Of a DNA stretch of 64,000 bases, positions 52,169 to 63,924 are shown one piece after another (position 1 is the stretch's first letter; each line of letters begins with the position of its first letter). The notes under the pieces were generated by a model. The model saw only the letters and a program-made list of their open reading frames with translations, ran no database searches and had not been told where the DNA came from. The translations under genes and the position numbers were made by a program. The stretch comes from Cycas panzhihuaensis (lineage: Eukaryota > Cycadophyta): assembly GCA_023213395.1 (NCBI GenBank), contig CM041465.1:15190001-15254000 (forward strand). Direction: 5' to 3'.

Positions 52169-53560
52169 TTGGAAGCTGACAATAGAGCCTTAGAGGATAT
52201 AAGTCGTGACTCTGAACCGATAAGTACACATCCAACACCATCCTTTGAAGATAACAAAGTTAGCAAAAGCAAATCTATTATAGAAGAATCATCCTCTCTA
52301 TATTTAGTTGATAAAGGCAAAACAATGATAGAAGGATCATCTTCCTTAGGTACATCAACATCCTCTTCACAAAATAATCATTTTAATGAACATGATGAGA
52401 ACCAAGAAGTTGAGGAAATAAGGACCTCATTCCCAACTCGAGGATCTCGTGAAATTTGCCAACATAATAAGGACATACAACCAGATGAGGTGAGCAAAAC
52501 TGACACTCAAAGTGCCCATAGAGCAAGGATGTAGGAATCATTATATATTGAGCTTGAACTAGCAGAATTGCATATACTCTTAATGAAGAGCCCCTCTCAT
52601 ACCACGAAGCTATAAAATATACAGTTTAAAGAAATGCAATGAATGAAGAATACCAATCTCTCATAAAAATGGTACATGGGAGCTCATTGATCTATCACTT
52701 AGTAGAAAGGTAGTTCAAAATAAATGGGTTTTCAAAAATAAATATAAATCAAATAGTACCCTTAAGGCGAGATTGGTAGTTAAAGGATTCACACAAAGGA
52801 AAGACATTAACTATATTGAAGTCTTTACACCTATAACCAAGTGCCCTATAATTAGAACTACTATGGCTTTGACAGCTCAACAAGGTTGGAAAATCTACCA
52901 GCTCAATATTAAAACTGTGTTTCTTAATGGGGTTCTTAAATAAGAAATTTACATGGCTCATCCACAAGGATACGAGATTGAAGGTCAAGAGCATAAGATT
53001 TATAGGCTCAGAAAGTCCTTATATGGGTTTAAATAAACCTCTTGTGCTTGGTTTGCCAAGTTATTTGAAAGAATGAGGTAACTTAGATACGAGATTTGTG
53101 ACTAGCAAGATATTGATGTAATAATGTTCATCAAGCACCAAAAGGACAAAGTCACTTATCTCATAATCTTTGTGGATGGCATGCTAATATCAGGTAATAT
53201 TGAATAGGTAATAAGCTACTTGAAAAAGGACCTTAGTAAAACGTTCAAATTATTTGACCTTGGTTAGATGAAATATTACTTAGGAATTAAAATAATATAA
53301 AAGAATAAAAAAGTTTTCCTCTCCTAAGAAAAATATATCAACAATTTTCTAACTAAGTTTTAGTTAGAAGATGCTCGATCAATAGCTTTACTTATAGACC
53401 CTAATACCAAACTCTCAGTTGATGGTGATACTAGGGAGGTAGATGCAACACTCTATGGGAAATTTTTGGGTAGTCTTATTGACACTACTAATACAAGGCT
53501 AAATATTGTATACTCTATTAGCATTCTTGCATGATTCATAATAAATCCTAAGCAAAATCA
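52169..53560 (+). pseudogene. C spacer and reverse transcriptase
   Basis: Open spacer MEADNRALEDISRDSEPISTHPTPSFEDNKVSKSKSIIEESSSL...NNHFNEHDENQEVEEIRTSFPTRG (52169-52534), then RT pieces NEEYQSL, WVFKNKYKSNSTLKARLVVKGFTQRKDINYIEVFTPITK, KIYQLNIKTVFLNG, EIYMAHPQGYEIEGQEHKIYRLRKSLYGF, YLIIFVDGMLISGN. The catalytic YVDD equivalent is FVDG (53169-53180), and the first palm Asp is Asn (QLNIKT). Many stops. Confidence 0.87.
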
Positions 53561-54125
53561 ATGGTGGGCTATAGTTTGAGTGTTAAAATACCTAAAGACA
53601 ACTAACAAATTTGGTCTATTATATAAACCTAATAATAAATTTAAGCTTTCTATATACATAGACTTAGAGTTTGTAGGAGATAAAGATACAGAAAGATCTA
53701 TGTCTAGGTTTATAATGTTTCTTAGAATAGCATCAATATCATAGAGATTCAGATGACAGAAGATAGTTGTTGATTCAACTACTAAAGATGAATATATTAC
53801 TAATTTTGAGACTAGCAAGGAGGTTATATGGTTTAGAAAATTATTAGAAATATTGAATATCACCTAAACAAGTCCTAGGAGCCTTCGTGTAGATAATCAA
53901 TTAATAACCCACATTGCAAAAAATTGTATATTTCACTATTGTAACAAACACATAAATATGAAAGTCTATAAGATTAGAGAACTAGTTCATAATGACATAA
54001 TTCAACTAGAATACTACCCCGTAGTAGATCAAGTGGTCGATATCTTTACTAAATTGCTATAAAAGATGAAGTTCGAATAGTTCTGAAGGCAACTTAGCCT
54101 TAGGGCCTCCATATTCAACTAATCA
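53561..54125 (+). pseudogene. C RNase H
   Basis: LKYLKTTNKFGLLYKPNNKFKLSIYIDLEFVGDKDTERSMSRF, KIVVDSTTKDEYITNFETSKEVIWFRKLLEILNIT.TSPRSLRVDNQ, HINMKVYKIRELVHNDIIQLEYYPVVDQVVDIFTKLL. First acid in IDLEFVGD is decayed (DSDFAGD in B). Inactive. Confidence 0.87.
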
Positions 54126-54139
54126 AAGAAGATGGTAAC

Positions 54140-54270
54140 ATGATCATCATACTTTATTCTATTCATAAAAGTGCCTTGTATGTACGAAAGAATAAGAGTA
54201 TGTCTCTACTCTATCCTATTTGTGAAAACCCCATGTGGGAATAGAAGGATGAAGGTTATACTAGTTTTAG
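54140..54270 (+). repeat. 3' untranslated tandem pair in C
   Basis: Two diverged copies of the unit seen in A, B, E and G, here in + orientation (CTATTCATAAAA...GTACGAAAGAATAAGAG / CTATTTGTGAAAACCCCATG). Confidence 0.7.
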
Positions 54271-54552
54271 AAAATCAGAACCTGTGAAGATCAAGTTACA
54301 GATTTAGCAGATCAAATAGTATATAGAGACTTAGCAAAATAAGTTGCATATTTAAGCTGGTTGGCTATCAGGTTGCATTAAGAGCCATCTTAGCCATTTT
54401 GATTTATAAAAGAGGCTATAAATCTTAGAAAGTATATGGGTTTTTATTCCCCATGAAGATTTTTCCATAAAAGTATCATTTAGAATTTTAATATAATAAT
54501 GAGGCTTAAATGAAGACCTTATAGAATAGGTTTTCTCAAAATGACCTTCTAC

Positions 54553-54566
54553 CATTAATGGGGGAT
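54553..54566 (+). other. Polypurine tract of C
   Basis: ATTAATGGGGGAT directly before the 3' LTR. Confidence 0.82.
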
Positions 54567-54877
54567 TGAAAGAGGTTAATGTATCAAATTTATTTGTGTA
54601 GATTAATTAACTAATCTTAGTATATATTATTAGCATTAGTCTCTTAGTGAAATGCACTTTAGGTACATTTAGATGTAATTTTAGGTTCATGTCATTAGGT
54701 GGAAAAATCCTAACCTTAATACTCACTCTTAATAATAAAAGGTGAAATCTCAAGGAGGGAGTCATTATTCATTCTCACCTCTAAACTTTGCTCTTATCTT
54801 ATTTTCATCTCTTCTTCATTCTCCATTACCATTGTGTGAATGTAAGTGATTTATTCCCTAGATCCATCTTTTCTTTT
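54567..54877 (+). repeat. 3' LTR of element C
   Basis: About 311 bp, TGAAAGAGGTTAATG to a degraded end near 54877 (TTTCTTTT where TTCTTTCA is expected). The next bases are gag of D, marking C's insertion into D. Confidence 0.9.
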
Positions 54878-55796
54878 GCTTTGGCATACAATTATTTGAT
54901 TTCTAGTCCCATAAGAAGTATTGGGCTGGATAAATTATCTCTTATTGTTGGATTTGGGTCTAAGTTGATTATTTTGGCCTTGGACTTGAGACTATTTTTG
55001 TTGGAGTTGAGGAGCCTATTAACCATAAGGATGTTGTGCTTATTATCTACTTCTGCCTCTTCTGGGGGAATTACCACCTCTATGAGAGGACTGACCTTGA
55101 TTTTTGGTATAAAAGATATCTTCTTCCACTTAAAAAGTAGCATTAGCTAGATTTGATGTAGTTGTAAAGTTGGTATCAAAGATCTTATCAAATTTAATAA
55201 ACTTATCAGTAAGAGCCTTAAAGTTTAGGGTCTTTAAGGTGTCACTAGACTAAAAACTTTTCAGTAAATTTTTGTAATCTAGGATATGGAGACATGACTA
55301 AATTAAGAAAGCTCATATAATATATTGACTCTTAAAGTCTTTATTAATGGCTTGCTTGATGGGACAAAGGAGATTGATTGTCTCACTTACTTATCCTTTC
55401 AATATTTTTAATTTATTTATCTTTAACACTAAGTGAACAAATTCTAAGTCTAATTTAATGTCAAAGTTCTTCTTGAGAACTTCAAGAACTTTTCATATTG
55501 TATCATGTACGACTTTATTAATAAGGTTATGTAGGGAATAATTAGTGATAAGAAGTATCCCTTCATAGATTTTTATCATTATCAAGTTCCCATTAGTATT
55601 TGCTTGTAGTATCAGTAAGAGGAGTTCCTTTAAAGGCAGGTGTGGTAGCAGTGGCAACAATAATTAGTGTAAGCTGCAAGTGATCTCTCCAAAGACCTTT
55701 ATACTTTATAGCATTTCTAACACTAGTGAACCATATATCCTAATTTTCTTTCCCTTTAAAAATACAGTTAATATTTTGCTTGAACTATGAAGAGAT
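54878..55796 (-). pseudogene. D gag (C-terminal part lost off window)
   Basis: Minus-strand copia gag of the A family. Blocks from the N-terminus: SS.FKQNINCIFKGKEN.DIWFTSVRNAIKYKGLWRDHL, then LIDKFIKFDKIFDTNFTTTSNAT and GNSPRRGRSR, ending near the zinc knuckle (IVCQ) where element C is inserted. Start placed near 55796 by alignment; the ATG has decayed. The rest of D is on the far side of C, outside the window. Confidence 0.83.
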
Positions 55797-57870
55797 TATA
55801 TCTTTTGAGAAGGGAAGAAATGAACAAGACACTATGAAAGTGATGCCAATAAATGACCAATTACTATTTATAAATGAGAGATATAATGAAGCAGTGTAGT
55901 AGAAGGAAGAATAAATAAGAGAGAATAGTTGCTCAAAGATGAAGAGAGCAACTTAGAGGAAAGTCACCAACACTTACGATAAATATTATCTTGACGTAGC
56001 AGGAATATGAGAAGAACTATGATAAAAATTAGCCACCAATACTTATGGAAAATATTGACCTATCACAGTAAGAATATGAGAAGTACTATGATGAAAATTA
56101 GCCACCAAAACTTGTGAGAAATATTAACCTAACATAATAGAAATATAAGAATTACCATGATTATGATTATATTATGGATCACTTTTTACAAATAAGTAAG
56201 TGATCAATATACAAGGTTATAGGCCAATGTAAAAGTTGACATCATTGGATATACACAACTTTGGAACTTAAATATTAAATGTGTAATCAACCCAATAACC
56301 TCTAACTTATGTCTAACATGTAGTTGAAGTTGTTGAAGGGATGTTTAAGCTTCTAGTAGAATTAAGTTAGCCCTTACCTGTGATACTTGTAATTGTGCTT
56401 GGTGATGAAATCTAAGTTATAACGGAACCTAAGTACTCCTAATCCTCACCTAATTTATCAATGAGTAGTTATATACCTCCTCCTAAGAGTGGTACATACA
56501 TATCCATGGATATGATGAATATTAAACTAGGTATATTTTAATCGTGTATTAAAGTTTTAGTTTTTTCGATTGGTTATTAGGATGATCCCTAATAGAGACA
56601 CGATGGTATAGCTAACCGAACCTCACGAATATTCTAGTTTAGTCTAGTCCCAACTTGAAACCCATACCTCTTTTATGATACAGTATTCTAGCAACCAAGG
56701 GATTTCAACCTTAAGGAGTGTGTAAATAGGTATAAGATGGAAGAAAATAATATACATGATGCATTCCTTTTATGGAGAGTGAAAAGATTATCGAATTTGT
56801 ATCAAACATACATATAACTAAAAATAGAGTACTTGCCTGGAGTGCTTACTTAGAGTGCCTTTTGAGTACTTACTTGAAGTGATTTTAGAGTGTTAAAATG
56901 AAATACTAATAAATGAGTGAGGATACCATATATTGCTTTGATCTAGGTGTTTTTTAATTCACTTTTATAATGGCCTTTTAAGTCTTATAAAAATGAAGAA
57001 ATTTTCTTTACTTAAAAAAAAAAGTAGTTTTCACTAAAATAGTAAAAACTTTCTCTTATGATAATGAAATTGAGTGTTAGTTTTTGTGATACAAACTAAA
57101 CTTAGAGTTGTATCTTTAAGAAGTAGAATCAGGTCCAAATGAGTTCTAGAAAATTTTTGGTAGTCCTGCAAAGTAGACTGAATATGTTTTTCTAAAATTC
57201 TTACTAAAAATAATTGTTGTTCACTAAAATAGTAATAACTTTCTCATATAATAACGAAAATGGGTATTAGTTTTTGTGCTAAAAACTAGACTTTGAGCCT
57301 CATCTTTAGTAATTAGAATTAGGTCAATTAGAGCTTTATAAAATTTTTGGCAAACTTATAAAATTTACCAAGTAGATTTTATTTCTACAAAAAATTTAGC
57401 TTATAAATATCTTATTAACACATGATACCATGTGAAATTTCTATCATTTTTTAATCACCAAGATCCCAATATGGACAAGGTGATAGTATAAAATGATGGA
57501 TATTTTAAATGGCTCTAAACTCTTAAAAAAGGTAGGCAAAATCCCCCCTTATAAATATTCTTCTAAATGCTGAAAGATTTCTGCATCATTTCCCCTTGTT
57601 AAATAGATAAAAAAAGGGAAAAGAAAGGAAGTATGAAATATGTATAAATAGATACTAAAGGATTACAATCCTTGGCCCTTACATCTCCTTTTATTATACT
57701 TCTAAATGTGCAAAAAAGAAAGGGAAAGTAAACAATACTAAGTATACTATGATAAAAACTTTAAAATATTTCTAAATCCACTTTCACAATCTCCTTTACC
57801 ACATGGATTATGGAAGAGGAGGAAGTGATGGCTCTATTGCAAGTACAAGTGAAAAATATAAAGGAAGCAA
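55797..57870 (-). other. Leader of element D
   Basis: About 2.07 kb, aligned throughout with the A leader, and uninterrupted where A carries B (site at about 56335). It holds the conserved block 56345-56700 shared even with B. No coding sequence recognised. Confidence 0.8.
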
Positions 57871-57882
57871 GTTTTGATACCA
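57871..57882 (-). other. Primer binding site of D, decayed
   Basis: The - strand reads TGGTATCAAAAC; two G-to-A changes from the initiator Met site. Confidence 0.85.
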
Positions 57883-57884
57883 CA

Positions 57885-58182
57885 TGAAAGGAGTGGATCT
57901 GTCATTCATCTCCATGAACTATATACAAAGGCAAACATGCGAGTAAGAGATACTTGAAAGAAAAAGAGTAGATCTCACAAAAATTAGAAGGTAAGAATAA
58001 ACCTCCTCCATTGAGCTTTTACTTTTATATTGAGAGAGAGAGCATTAGAGTTAGGTAAAATAAAATTACATATAATACACATGAAAGTGTATTTCACTTA
58101 AGTGATCTAATTTAAAGTTCACTGAAGACCTTTTTAAGAATAATTAACTAATGTAATAACCTTGTGACATTAACCTATTTAA
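57885..58182 (-). repeat. LTR shared by copia D and E
   Basis: 298 bp, same family as A's LTRs. On its left is a primer site and leader (5' end of D); on its right a polypurine tract and 3' pol sequence (3' end of E). A single LTR thus serves two internal regions in the same orientation. Confidence 0.9.
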
Positions 58183-58907
58183 ATCTCCCCCTTAATGGTA
58201 GAAGATTGTTTCATCTTTATTCTATCCTATGAGGTCTTCATCTAAGCCTCTTATAAGCAAACTATTATAACACTTTTATGGGAAAACCTTATGGGGAAGA
58301 AAACCCACGAACTTTCTAATCTACTAACCTAGCTAAGGTAGCTCTTTGAATAAATCTAGATAGCCAATTAGTACAATGGATTTTATAGCTAAAATCTATT
58401 GAGTCTCCATATACCATTTAGTCATCCCCCATGCCCTTTTGGGTTTTTATAGGTTATAATTTTCTAAAATGATAATTCTTATTCTTTCATGCCCATAAGA
58501 GGGTTTTTATGAATGGGATATAGCTGAGACTTACTCTTGTCCTTCCATGCCCATAAGGTATTTTTACGAATGAGATAGAGTATGATGTTCCTATTATCAT
58601 CTCCTTCAATCAATTAGAGATGGAGACCCTAAGGCCAAGTTGCCTTTGGAACTGTTCAAACTTCATCCTCTATAGTATTTTGGTGAAGATATCAGCCACT
58701 TGATTTGGTATGGAATAGTACTCTAGTTGAATTATGCTATCATGAACTAGTTCTCTAATCTTGTGGACTTTCATATTTATATATTTGGTACGATCATGAA
58801 ATATAAGATTTTAAGTTATTTGAATTGTATATTGATTATCCACATATAGACTACTAGAACTTGTTTGGGTGACATTTAATGTATTCAATAATTTTTTAAG
58901 CTATATC
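58183..58907 (-). mobile_element. Copia fragment E (3' end only)
   Basis: PPT (AAGGGGGAGAT on -) at 58183-58197, tandem 3' repeats at about 58460-58580, then the C-terminal RNase H (about 58600-58907) with decayed pieces such as KVTQTSSSLYVDNQYTIQ. Homology to A stops at about 58907 (A 2290), where + strand element F begins. The rest of E has been lost. Confidence 0.85.
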
Positions 58908-60374
58908 TTAATTAAGGATCTTTGGATGCATGGCATGCAAACATGTCCCAAAGGATAATAGAAAGAAGCTTGACAATAAGAGTCTTAAGTATATTTTCCT
59001 TGTCTATGTACCTAGTTGCAAAGTCTATAAAGTCTTCGATACTTTTAGTAAATAAACTTACATGACATGGAATATAATCTTTATAGAAGAACCATAGGAA
59101 ATAACACCTCCTCAACCTTAGATTATAGTAGTAGATGAAGTTGGTGCATCACAAGTGACCCTTAGGTAAGTTTTAGACCAATACCAACTTCCTCCTACAT
59201 TCTAGGTCCCTTAATAATTCTAACAATATCTTTATCATTCAATCAAACAAGCATAACCTTACCTTCTATTTCAATTAATGACTTTTAGGTGAAAGCCATT
59301 AGCCTCCAGCCACCTCCTAAGTGGGTATAATAGCTTTTAAAGAATGCTCCTCCTTCTCCCATGGCTATAAAAAGGCTTTCTAAGATGAGGTACTCTATAA
59401 ACTTTGCTCTCATAGAATGTGTTTTTGAAACGACTAAGACTTCCATGTTTGAAGAGGTAATCAAATACCAAATGTGGAAAGTAGCTATGGATGAAGAGAT
59501 TAATTCCATCTTAAAAAATGACACTTGGGAGCTAACTGAATTGCCACCTAGGAAAAACATAATTGATTATAGATAGTTATATAAGATAAAGTTTTATGCA
59601 GATGGCATTATAGAGCATTATAAATCTCACCTTATTATAAGAGGTTTCAAATAGTAGGAAGGAATTAACTATGACAAGACCTTTGCACTGGTAGCTAACA
59701 TGACCACATTCTATTTAGTTATGTCCCTAATAGCCTAATTTAGATGGCCTATTTACCAAATAGATATAAAGAGTATATTCCTCAATGAGAGCTTAAAGAA
59801 GAGGTTTACTTGAAACAATCCATCAGCTATGTTGTTCTAAGATAATAACACTTAGTTTGTAAACTCAAGAAAGCCCTTTATAGAGTCAAGCAGGTACCAC
59901 ATGCTTAGTATATAAAGATAGTTGTCTTTCTCATATAGTATAGATTTAATCATTCATCCTCTAACCCAAATATCTACATTTAAGTTTAAGATAATTTAAT
60001 CACAGTCATTATACTTTATATGGATGACCTTATTATTATTAGAAATGATACAAATGGAATTTCTTGGTTTCAATCAGAGTTTAAAAGTAACTTTAAGATG
60101 ATTGACTCTAATCTGCTCTACTACTTCCTTGGAATTAAAGTTTAGTAAGAATAAGACCATATTCTTCTAACCTAAACTAAATATACTAATGAGCTCTTAC
60201 AAAGATTCAGGATGATAGAGTGCAAGCTAGTACTAATTCCCATGGAGATAGGAACTAAGTTAAACTTGGATGATTAAGGAAAATCTTTTGATCCCACTTT
60301 ATATTGATAATTAGTTAGGACCCACACTCATCTGGACATCTCATATACAGTAGGGATCTACTCTTAGTATATAT
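58908..60374 (+). mobile_element. Copia fragment F of a different lineage
   Basis: Plus-strand pol fragment with no LTR in view. Integrase end: RIFGCMACKHVPKDNRKKLDNKSLKYIFLVYVPSCKVYKVFDTFSK.TYMTWNIIFIEEP. RT: FEEVIKYQMWKVAMDEEINSILKNDTWELTELPPRKNIIDYR (59361-59576), KIKFYADGIIEHYKSHLIIRGFK, INYDKTFALVANMTTFYLVMSLIA, YQIDIKSIFLNE, LYMDDLIIIRND (YMDD), IDSNLLYYFLGIKV and RTHTHLDISYTVGIYS. Domain order and motifs are copia, but residues differ from elements A-E and G throughout. Numerous stops. It ends at the G LTR. Confidence 0.85.
59361..59576 (+). pseudogene. F reverse transcriptase N-terminal block
   Basis: Longest open piece of F (71 codons); the AMDEEINSILKNDTWELTELP motif is diagnostic of plant copia RT. 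It continues after a stop as described for element F. Only this block is intact enough to read without correction. Confidence 0.85.
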
Positions 60375-60687
60375 TGAAGGAAAGGTGGATCTAGGGAATA
60401 AATCATTTACGTGCACATAATGGTAATGGAGAATGAAGAAGAGATAAAAACAAGATATAAGAGCAAAGCTTGGGGGTGAGAATGAATAATGACTCTCTCC
60501 TTGAAATTTCACCTTTTATTATTGAAGGTGAGCATTAGGGTTAAGATTTTCTTGTCTAATGACATAAACCTAAAATTATATCTAAATACACATAATGTGT
60601 ATTTCACTAGGAGACTAATACTAACAATATACCCTAAGGTCACTTAATTAATCTACACAAATGACCTTGATACATTAATCTCTTTCA
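60375..60687 (-). repeat. 3' LTR of element G
   Basis: 313 bp, TGAAGGAAAGG...ATCTCTTTCA on the + strand, followed by PPT sequence (60688-60703, AAGGGAGGGAT on -). Confidence 0.92.
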
Positions 60688-60999
60688 ATCCCTCCCTTAA
60701 TGGTGGAATGTCATTTTGATAAAATTTATTCTATGAAGTCTTCATTTGAGTCTCATTATTACATTAAAATTCTAAATGATACCTTTATGAGAAAACTCAT
60801 ACAGAATAAAAACCCATGGACTTTCTAAGATTTATAGCCCCTTTTATAAATCAAAATATCTAAGGTGGCCCTTGATGTAACTTGATAGCTAAGCAACTTA
60901 AATATACAGATTGATCTGTTGAGTCTCCATATATCATTTGGTCATCCTCTATGCCCTTTTAGGTTTTTATAAGATTTAATTTTCTAAAACTACTACAAC

Positions 61000-61110
61000 C
61001 CTTATCCTTCTATGCCCACATAGGATACTTATAAATAGGATAGAGCAAAGACTTATTCTTATTTTTTCACACCCACATAGGATTTTCATGAATAGAATAG
61101 AGTATGATGA
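61000..61110 (-). repeat. 3' untranslated tandem pair in G
   Basis: Two copies of the common unit (CCCACATAGGATACTTATAA / CCCACATAGGATTTTCATGA). Confidence 0.72.
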
Positions 61111-61139
61111 TCCTATTACCATCTTATTTGATCGGTAGA

Positions 61140-61705
61140 AGATGGAAGCCCTAAGGCCAAGCTACCTTTAGAATTATTTAAATTTCACCCTTTACAATGG
61201 TTTGGTAAAGATATCAACCAGTTGATCTATTGTGGGGTAGTATTCCAATTAAATTATGCCATCATGAACTAGTTCTCTAATCTTGTAGACTTTCATACTT
61301 ATGTATTTGGTATGATTATGAAATATAAGATTTTTTGCCATATGGACTATTGATTGATTATCCACAAGAAGGCTGGTAGGACTTGTTTGGGTGATATTTA
61401 ATATTTCCAATAATTTTCTAAGCCATATCACCTCCTTGTTAGTCTTAAAAGCAGTAATATATTTAGCTTCGATAGTTGAATTAGCAACTATTTTCTATCA
61501 TCTGGATCTCCATGATATTAGTGCTATTTCAAGAAATGTTACATACTTAGACATAGATCTTCCTATATCTTTATCTCCTACAAAGTTTAAGTCTGTGTAT
61601 GTAGAAATCTTAAATTCATTATTAAGTTCATATAATAGACCAAATTTGTTAGTCATCTTTAGGTATATTAACACTCAAATTATAATCTACCAGTGATTCT
61701 ACTTT
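61140..61705 (-). pseudogene. G RNase H
   Basis: MIWLRKLLEILNITQTSPTSLLVDNQSIVHMAKNLIFHNHTKYISMKVYKIRELVHDGII (61431-61249) and, nearer RT, LLYELNNEFKISTYTDLNFVGDKDIGRSMS. The first catalytic block is degraded and stops are present. Confidence 0.87.
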
Positions 61706-62700
61706 GGATTTGTTATAAATTGTACAAGAATACTAATAGAGTGTGCAATATCTGGCATTGTATTAGTAATGTAGATGAGACTACCTAGAATTTTCCTATA
61801 GAGTGTTCTATCCACCTCTCTAGTATCACCATTAACTAAGAGTTTAGTATTAGGGTCCATAGGTATAGTCACTAGTTAAGCATCTTCTAACTAAAACTTA
61901 GTTAGAAGATCATTGATGTATTTTTCTTATGAGAGGAAATTTTTTCTATTCTTTAGTTAGCTTATTATCTATTTACTATTAATTACTAGCATATCATCTA
62001 CAAGGATTATGAGATAAGTGACTTTATCTTTTTACTACTTTATAAATAGTATTGCATTAATATCTTGGTAGTCATAAACCTCATATTCAAGTTGCCTCAT
62101 TCTTTTAAACAACTTGGTAAACCAAGCATAAGGGACTTGTTTAAGGCTATATAAGTACTTTCTGAGTCTGCTAACCTTATGCTCTTGACTTTCGATCTCG
62201 TATACTTTTGGCTGAGCCATGTAAATTTCTTTTTCAAGATCCCCATTAAGAAATGTGATCTTAATATCAAGCTAGTAGATTTTCTAGCCCTGTTGAATAG
62301 CCAAGACTATAAGAGTTCTAATTATAGGTCACTCGGTTGTAAGTGTAAAGACTTTAATGTAGTTGATGCCTTTCTTTTGTGTGAATCCTTTAACTATCAA
62401 CCTCACCTTGTATTTTTTAAGGGTGTCATCTGATCTATATTTATTTTTAAACACCCATTTATTTTAAACTACCTTTTTGCTAAGTGATAAATCAACAAGC
62501 TCCTATGTACTATTTTTCATGAGAGATTGGTATTCTTTGTTCATTACATTTCTCTAAACTATGTGTTTCACAATTTTTTGATTTGAGAGGGGCTCTTCAT
62601 TAAGAGTAAGGTGTAGTTCTACTACTTCAAGGTCAATATATAATGATTCATATATCTTTAATCTATGGGCACTTCGAGTGCCAATTTTACCCACCTGATA
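61706..62700 (-). pseudogene. G reverse transcriptase
   Basis: MAQPKVYEIESQEHKVSRLRKYLYSLKQVPYAWFTKLFKRMRQLEYEVYDYQDINAILFIK (62220-62035), then LIILVDDMLVI (catalytic LVDD). A deletion of about 77 bp relative to B (B 8517-8593) at about 61955 removes the segment after the YVDD box (QLKxxLxKTFELFDLG..KYYLG). Ends with SLIYITNTMPDIAHSISILVQ. Confidence 0.86.
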
Positions 62701-63924
62701 TGGTCATATGTCCTTGTTTAGCTAGCAGGCTTCACGAGATCCTCAAGTTGAGAATGAGGTCCTTATTTTCTCAACTTTTTAGTTCATTAAAGTGATCATT
62801 CTATGAGAAGGATATTGATGTACCTAGGAGAAATGGTCCTTCTACCATTATTTTGACTTTGTCAACTGAAGGTGGAGAGGATGATTCTTCTATAATGACT
62901 TTGTCTTTATCAACTCTGTTATCTTCAAAGGATGGTGTTGGATGTGTACTCATCAGTTCAGAGTCATAACTTATATCCTCTGAGGCTCTATTATTAGCTT
63001 CCCTCCCCAAATTTTAGAATATGAACATCATACTTGATAACATCATTATAGAGATATGAGGGTGTTTTAGAGTCTAATCTAAGTAACTGATCCTCTATCT
63101 CTACAAAAATAACATCTTTAGTAATGATGATTTTTCATTGTAAAGGTATAAAGACCTTATATCATTTCTTGTATATAGGGTATCCGATAAAGATATCTTT
63201 AAATACCCTTAGCTAGAGTTTATTTTAATTTGTATCTAAAATGTGGGCATAGCATATAAAGCCAAAAATTTTGAAGCAATGAATAATAGGGACCTACCCT
63301 GACCACTTTTCATTAGGTGATTTTCCTTCCTTTTATGGGCTAACAACATTGATGCAATAAACAGTTGTCTAGATAGCTTCCACCCATGGGTAGGTAGGTA
63401 TATTTTTATATACCAACATAGTTTAAGCCATGTTCATGAATGCCTTGTTCATGCGCTCGATAACTCCATTTTACTATGGGATACTTGTTACTATTATTTG
63501 ATATTTTATGTTATTGTCTCAAAGGCAGCTTTCAAACTCATGTCATGTATATTTACCACCATTATTAGTTTGAAGACATTTGAGTTGATAACCTGACTCT
63601 TTCTCAGTGTAGGCTTTGAATTTTTTGAATACACAGAAGGCTTTATCTTTCTTCTATAGAAAAGTAACCCATACTTTTCTCATGAAATTATTAATGAAAG
63701 TGATGTAATATAACTTGTCCTTTTGTAAAGGAATAGGCATTGGTCTGCATAGATCAGAGTGTACTAATTATAATGGATGACTTAATTTCTACTAACTTTT
63801 GAGAAAGAGTTATTAATGACATTTAGCAATGATACAAGCTTCATATTTAAAGGGCTTAGAGGAGAACTTTGGAAGACCTAGAAGAGTGTTATAAAGATCT
63901 CTAAATCTATTAATGTGAACATAT
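62701..63924 (-). pseudogene. G spacer and integrase
   Basis: Spacer: EANNRASEDISYDSELMSTHPTPSFEDNRVDKDKVIIEESSSPPSVDKVKIMVEGPF (63010-62801). Integrase: fragments homologous to B GIFVEYPMDKKGYKVF (here GYPIYKK.YKVFIPLQ), NMA.TMLVYKNIPTYPWVEAI and (T)NNGGKYT. Interrupted at HVHI by element H. Confidence 0.82.

Larger units (their letters stand above)
1..54877 (+). mobile_element. Copia element C, host of four later insertions
   Basis: Ty1/copia LTR retrotransposon on the + strand whose 5' LTR is cut by the window start. Its own sequence is the sum of 1-1263, 16559-17850, 34688-34958 and 51479-54877. Joining these blocks in order gives LTR, PBS, gag, protease, integrase, RT, RNase H, polypurine tract and LTR, colinear with element B. 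Everything between the blocks is later insertion (A with B inside it, gypsy I, gypsy II), each with a 5-bp target duplication. Coding capacity is lost through many stops. Its 3' LTR abuts gag sequence of element D, so C is itself nested in D; the left half of D lies outside the window. Confidence 0.9.
60375..63924 (-). mobile_element. Copia element G, 3' part, interrupted by H
   Basis: Minus-strand member of the B/C family. From its 3' end: LTR 60375-60687, PPT, tandem 3' repeats, RNase H, RT, spacer and integrase, up to 63924, where H is inserted. It lies in F RT, right after GIYS. Its 5' portion lies beyond the window. Confidence 0.9.

Noticed and set aside
58915-59115. 67-codon minus-strand frame at 58912-59115 as a gene
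   Set aside because: Antisense shadow of F integrase, which reads RIFGC..HVPKD..KLDNKS on the plus strand.
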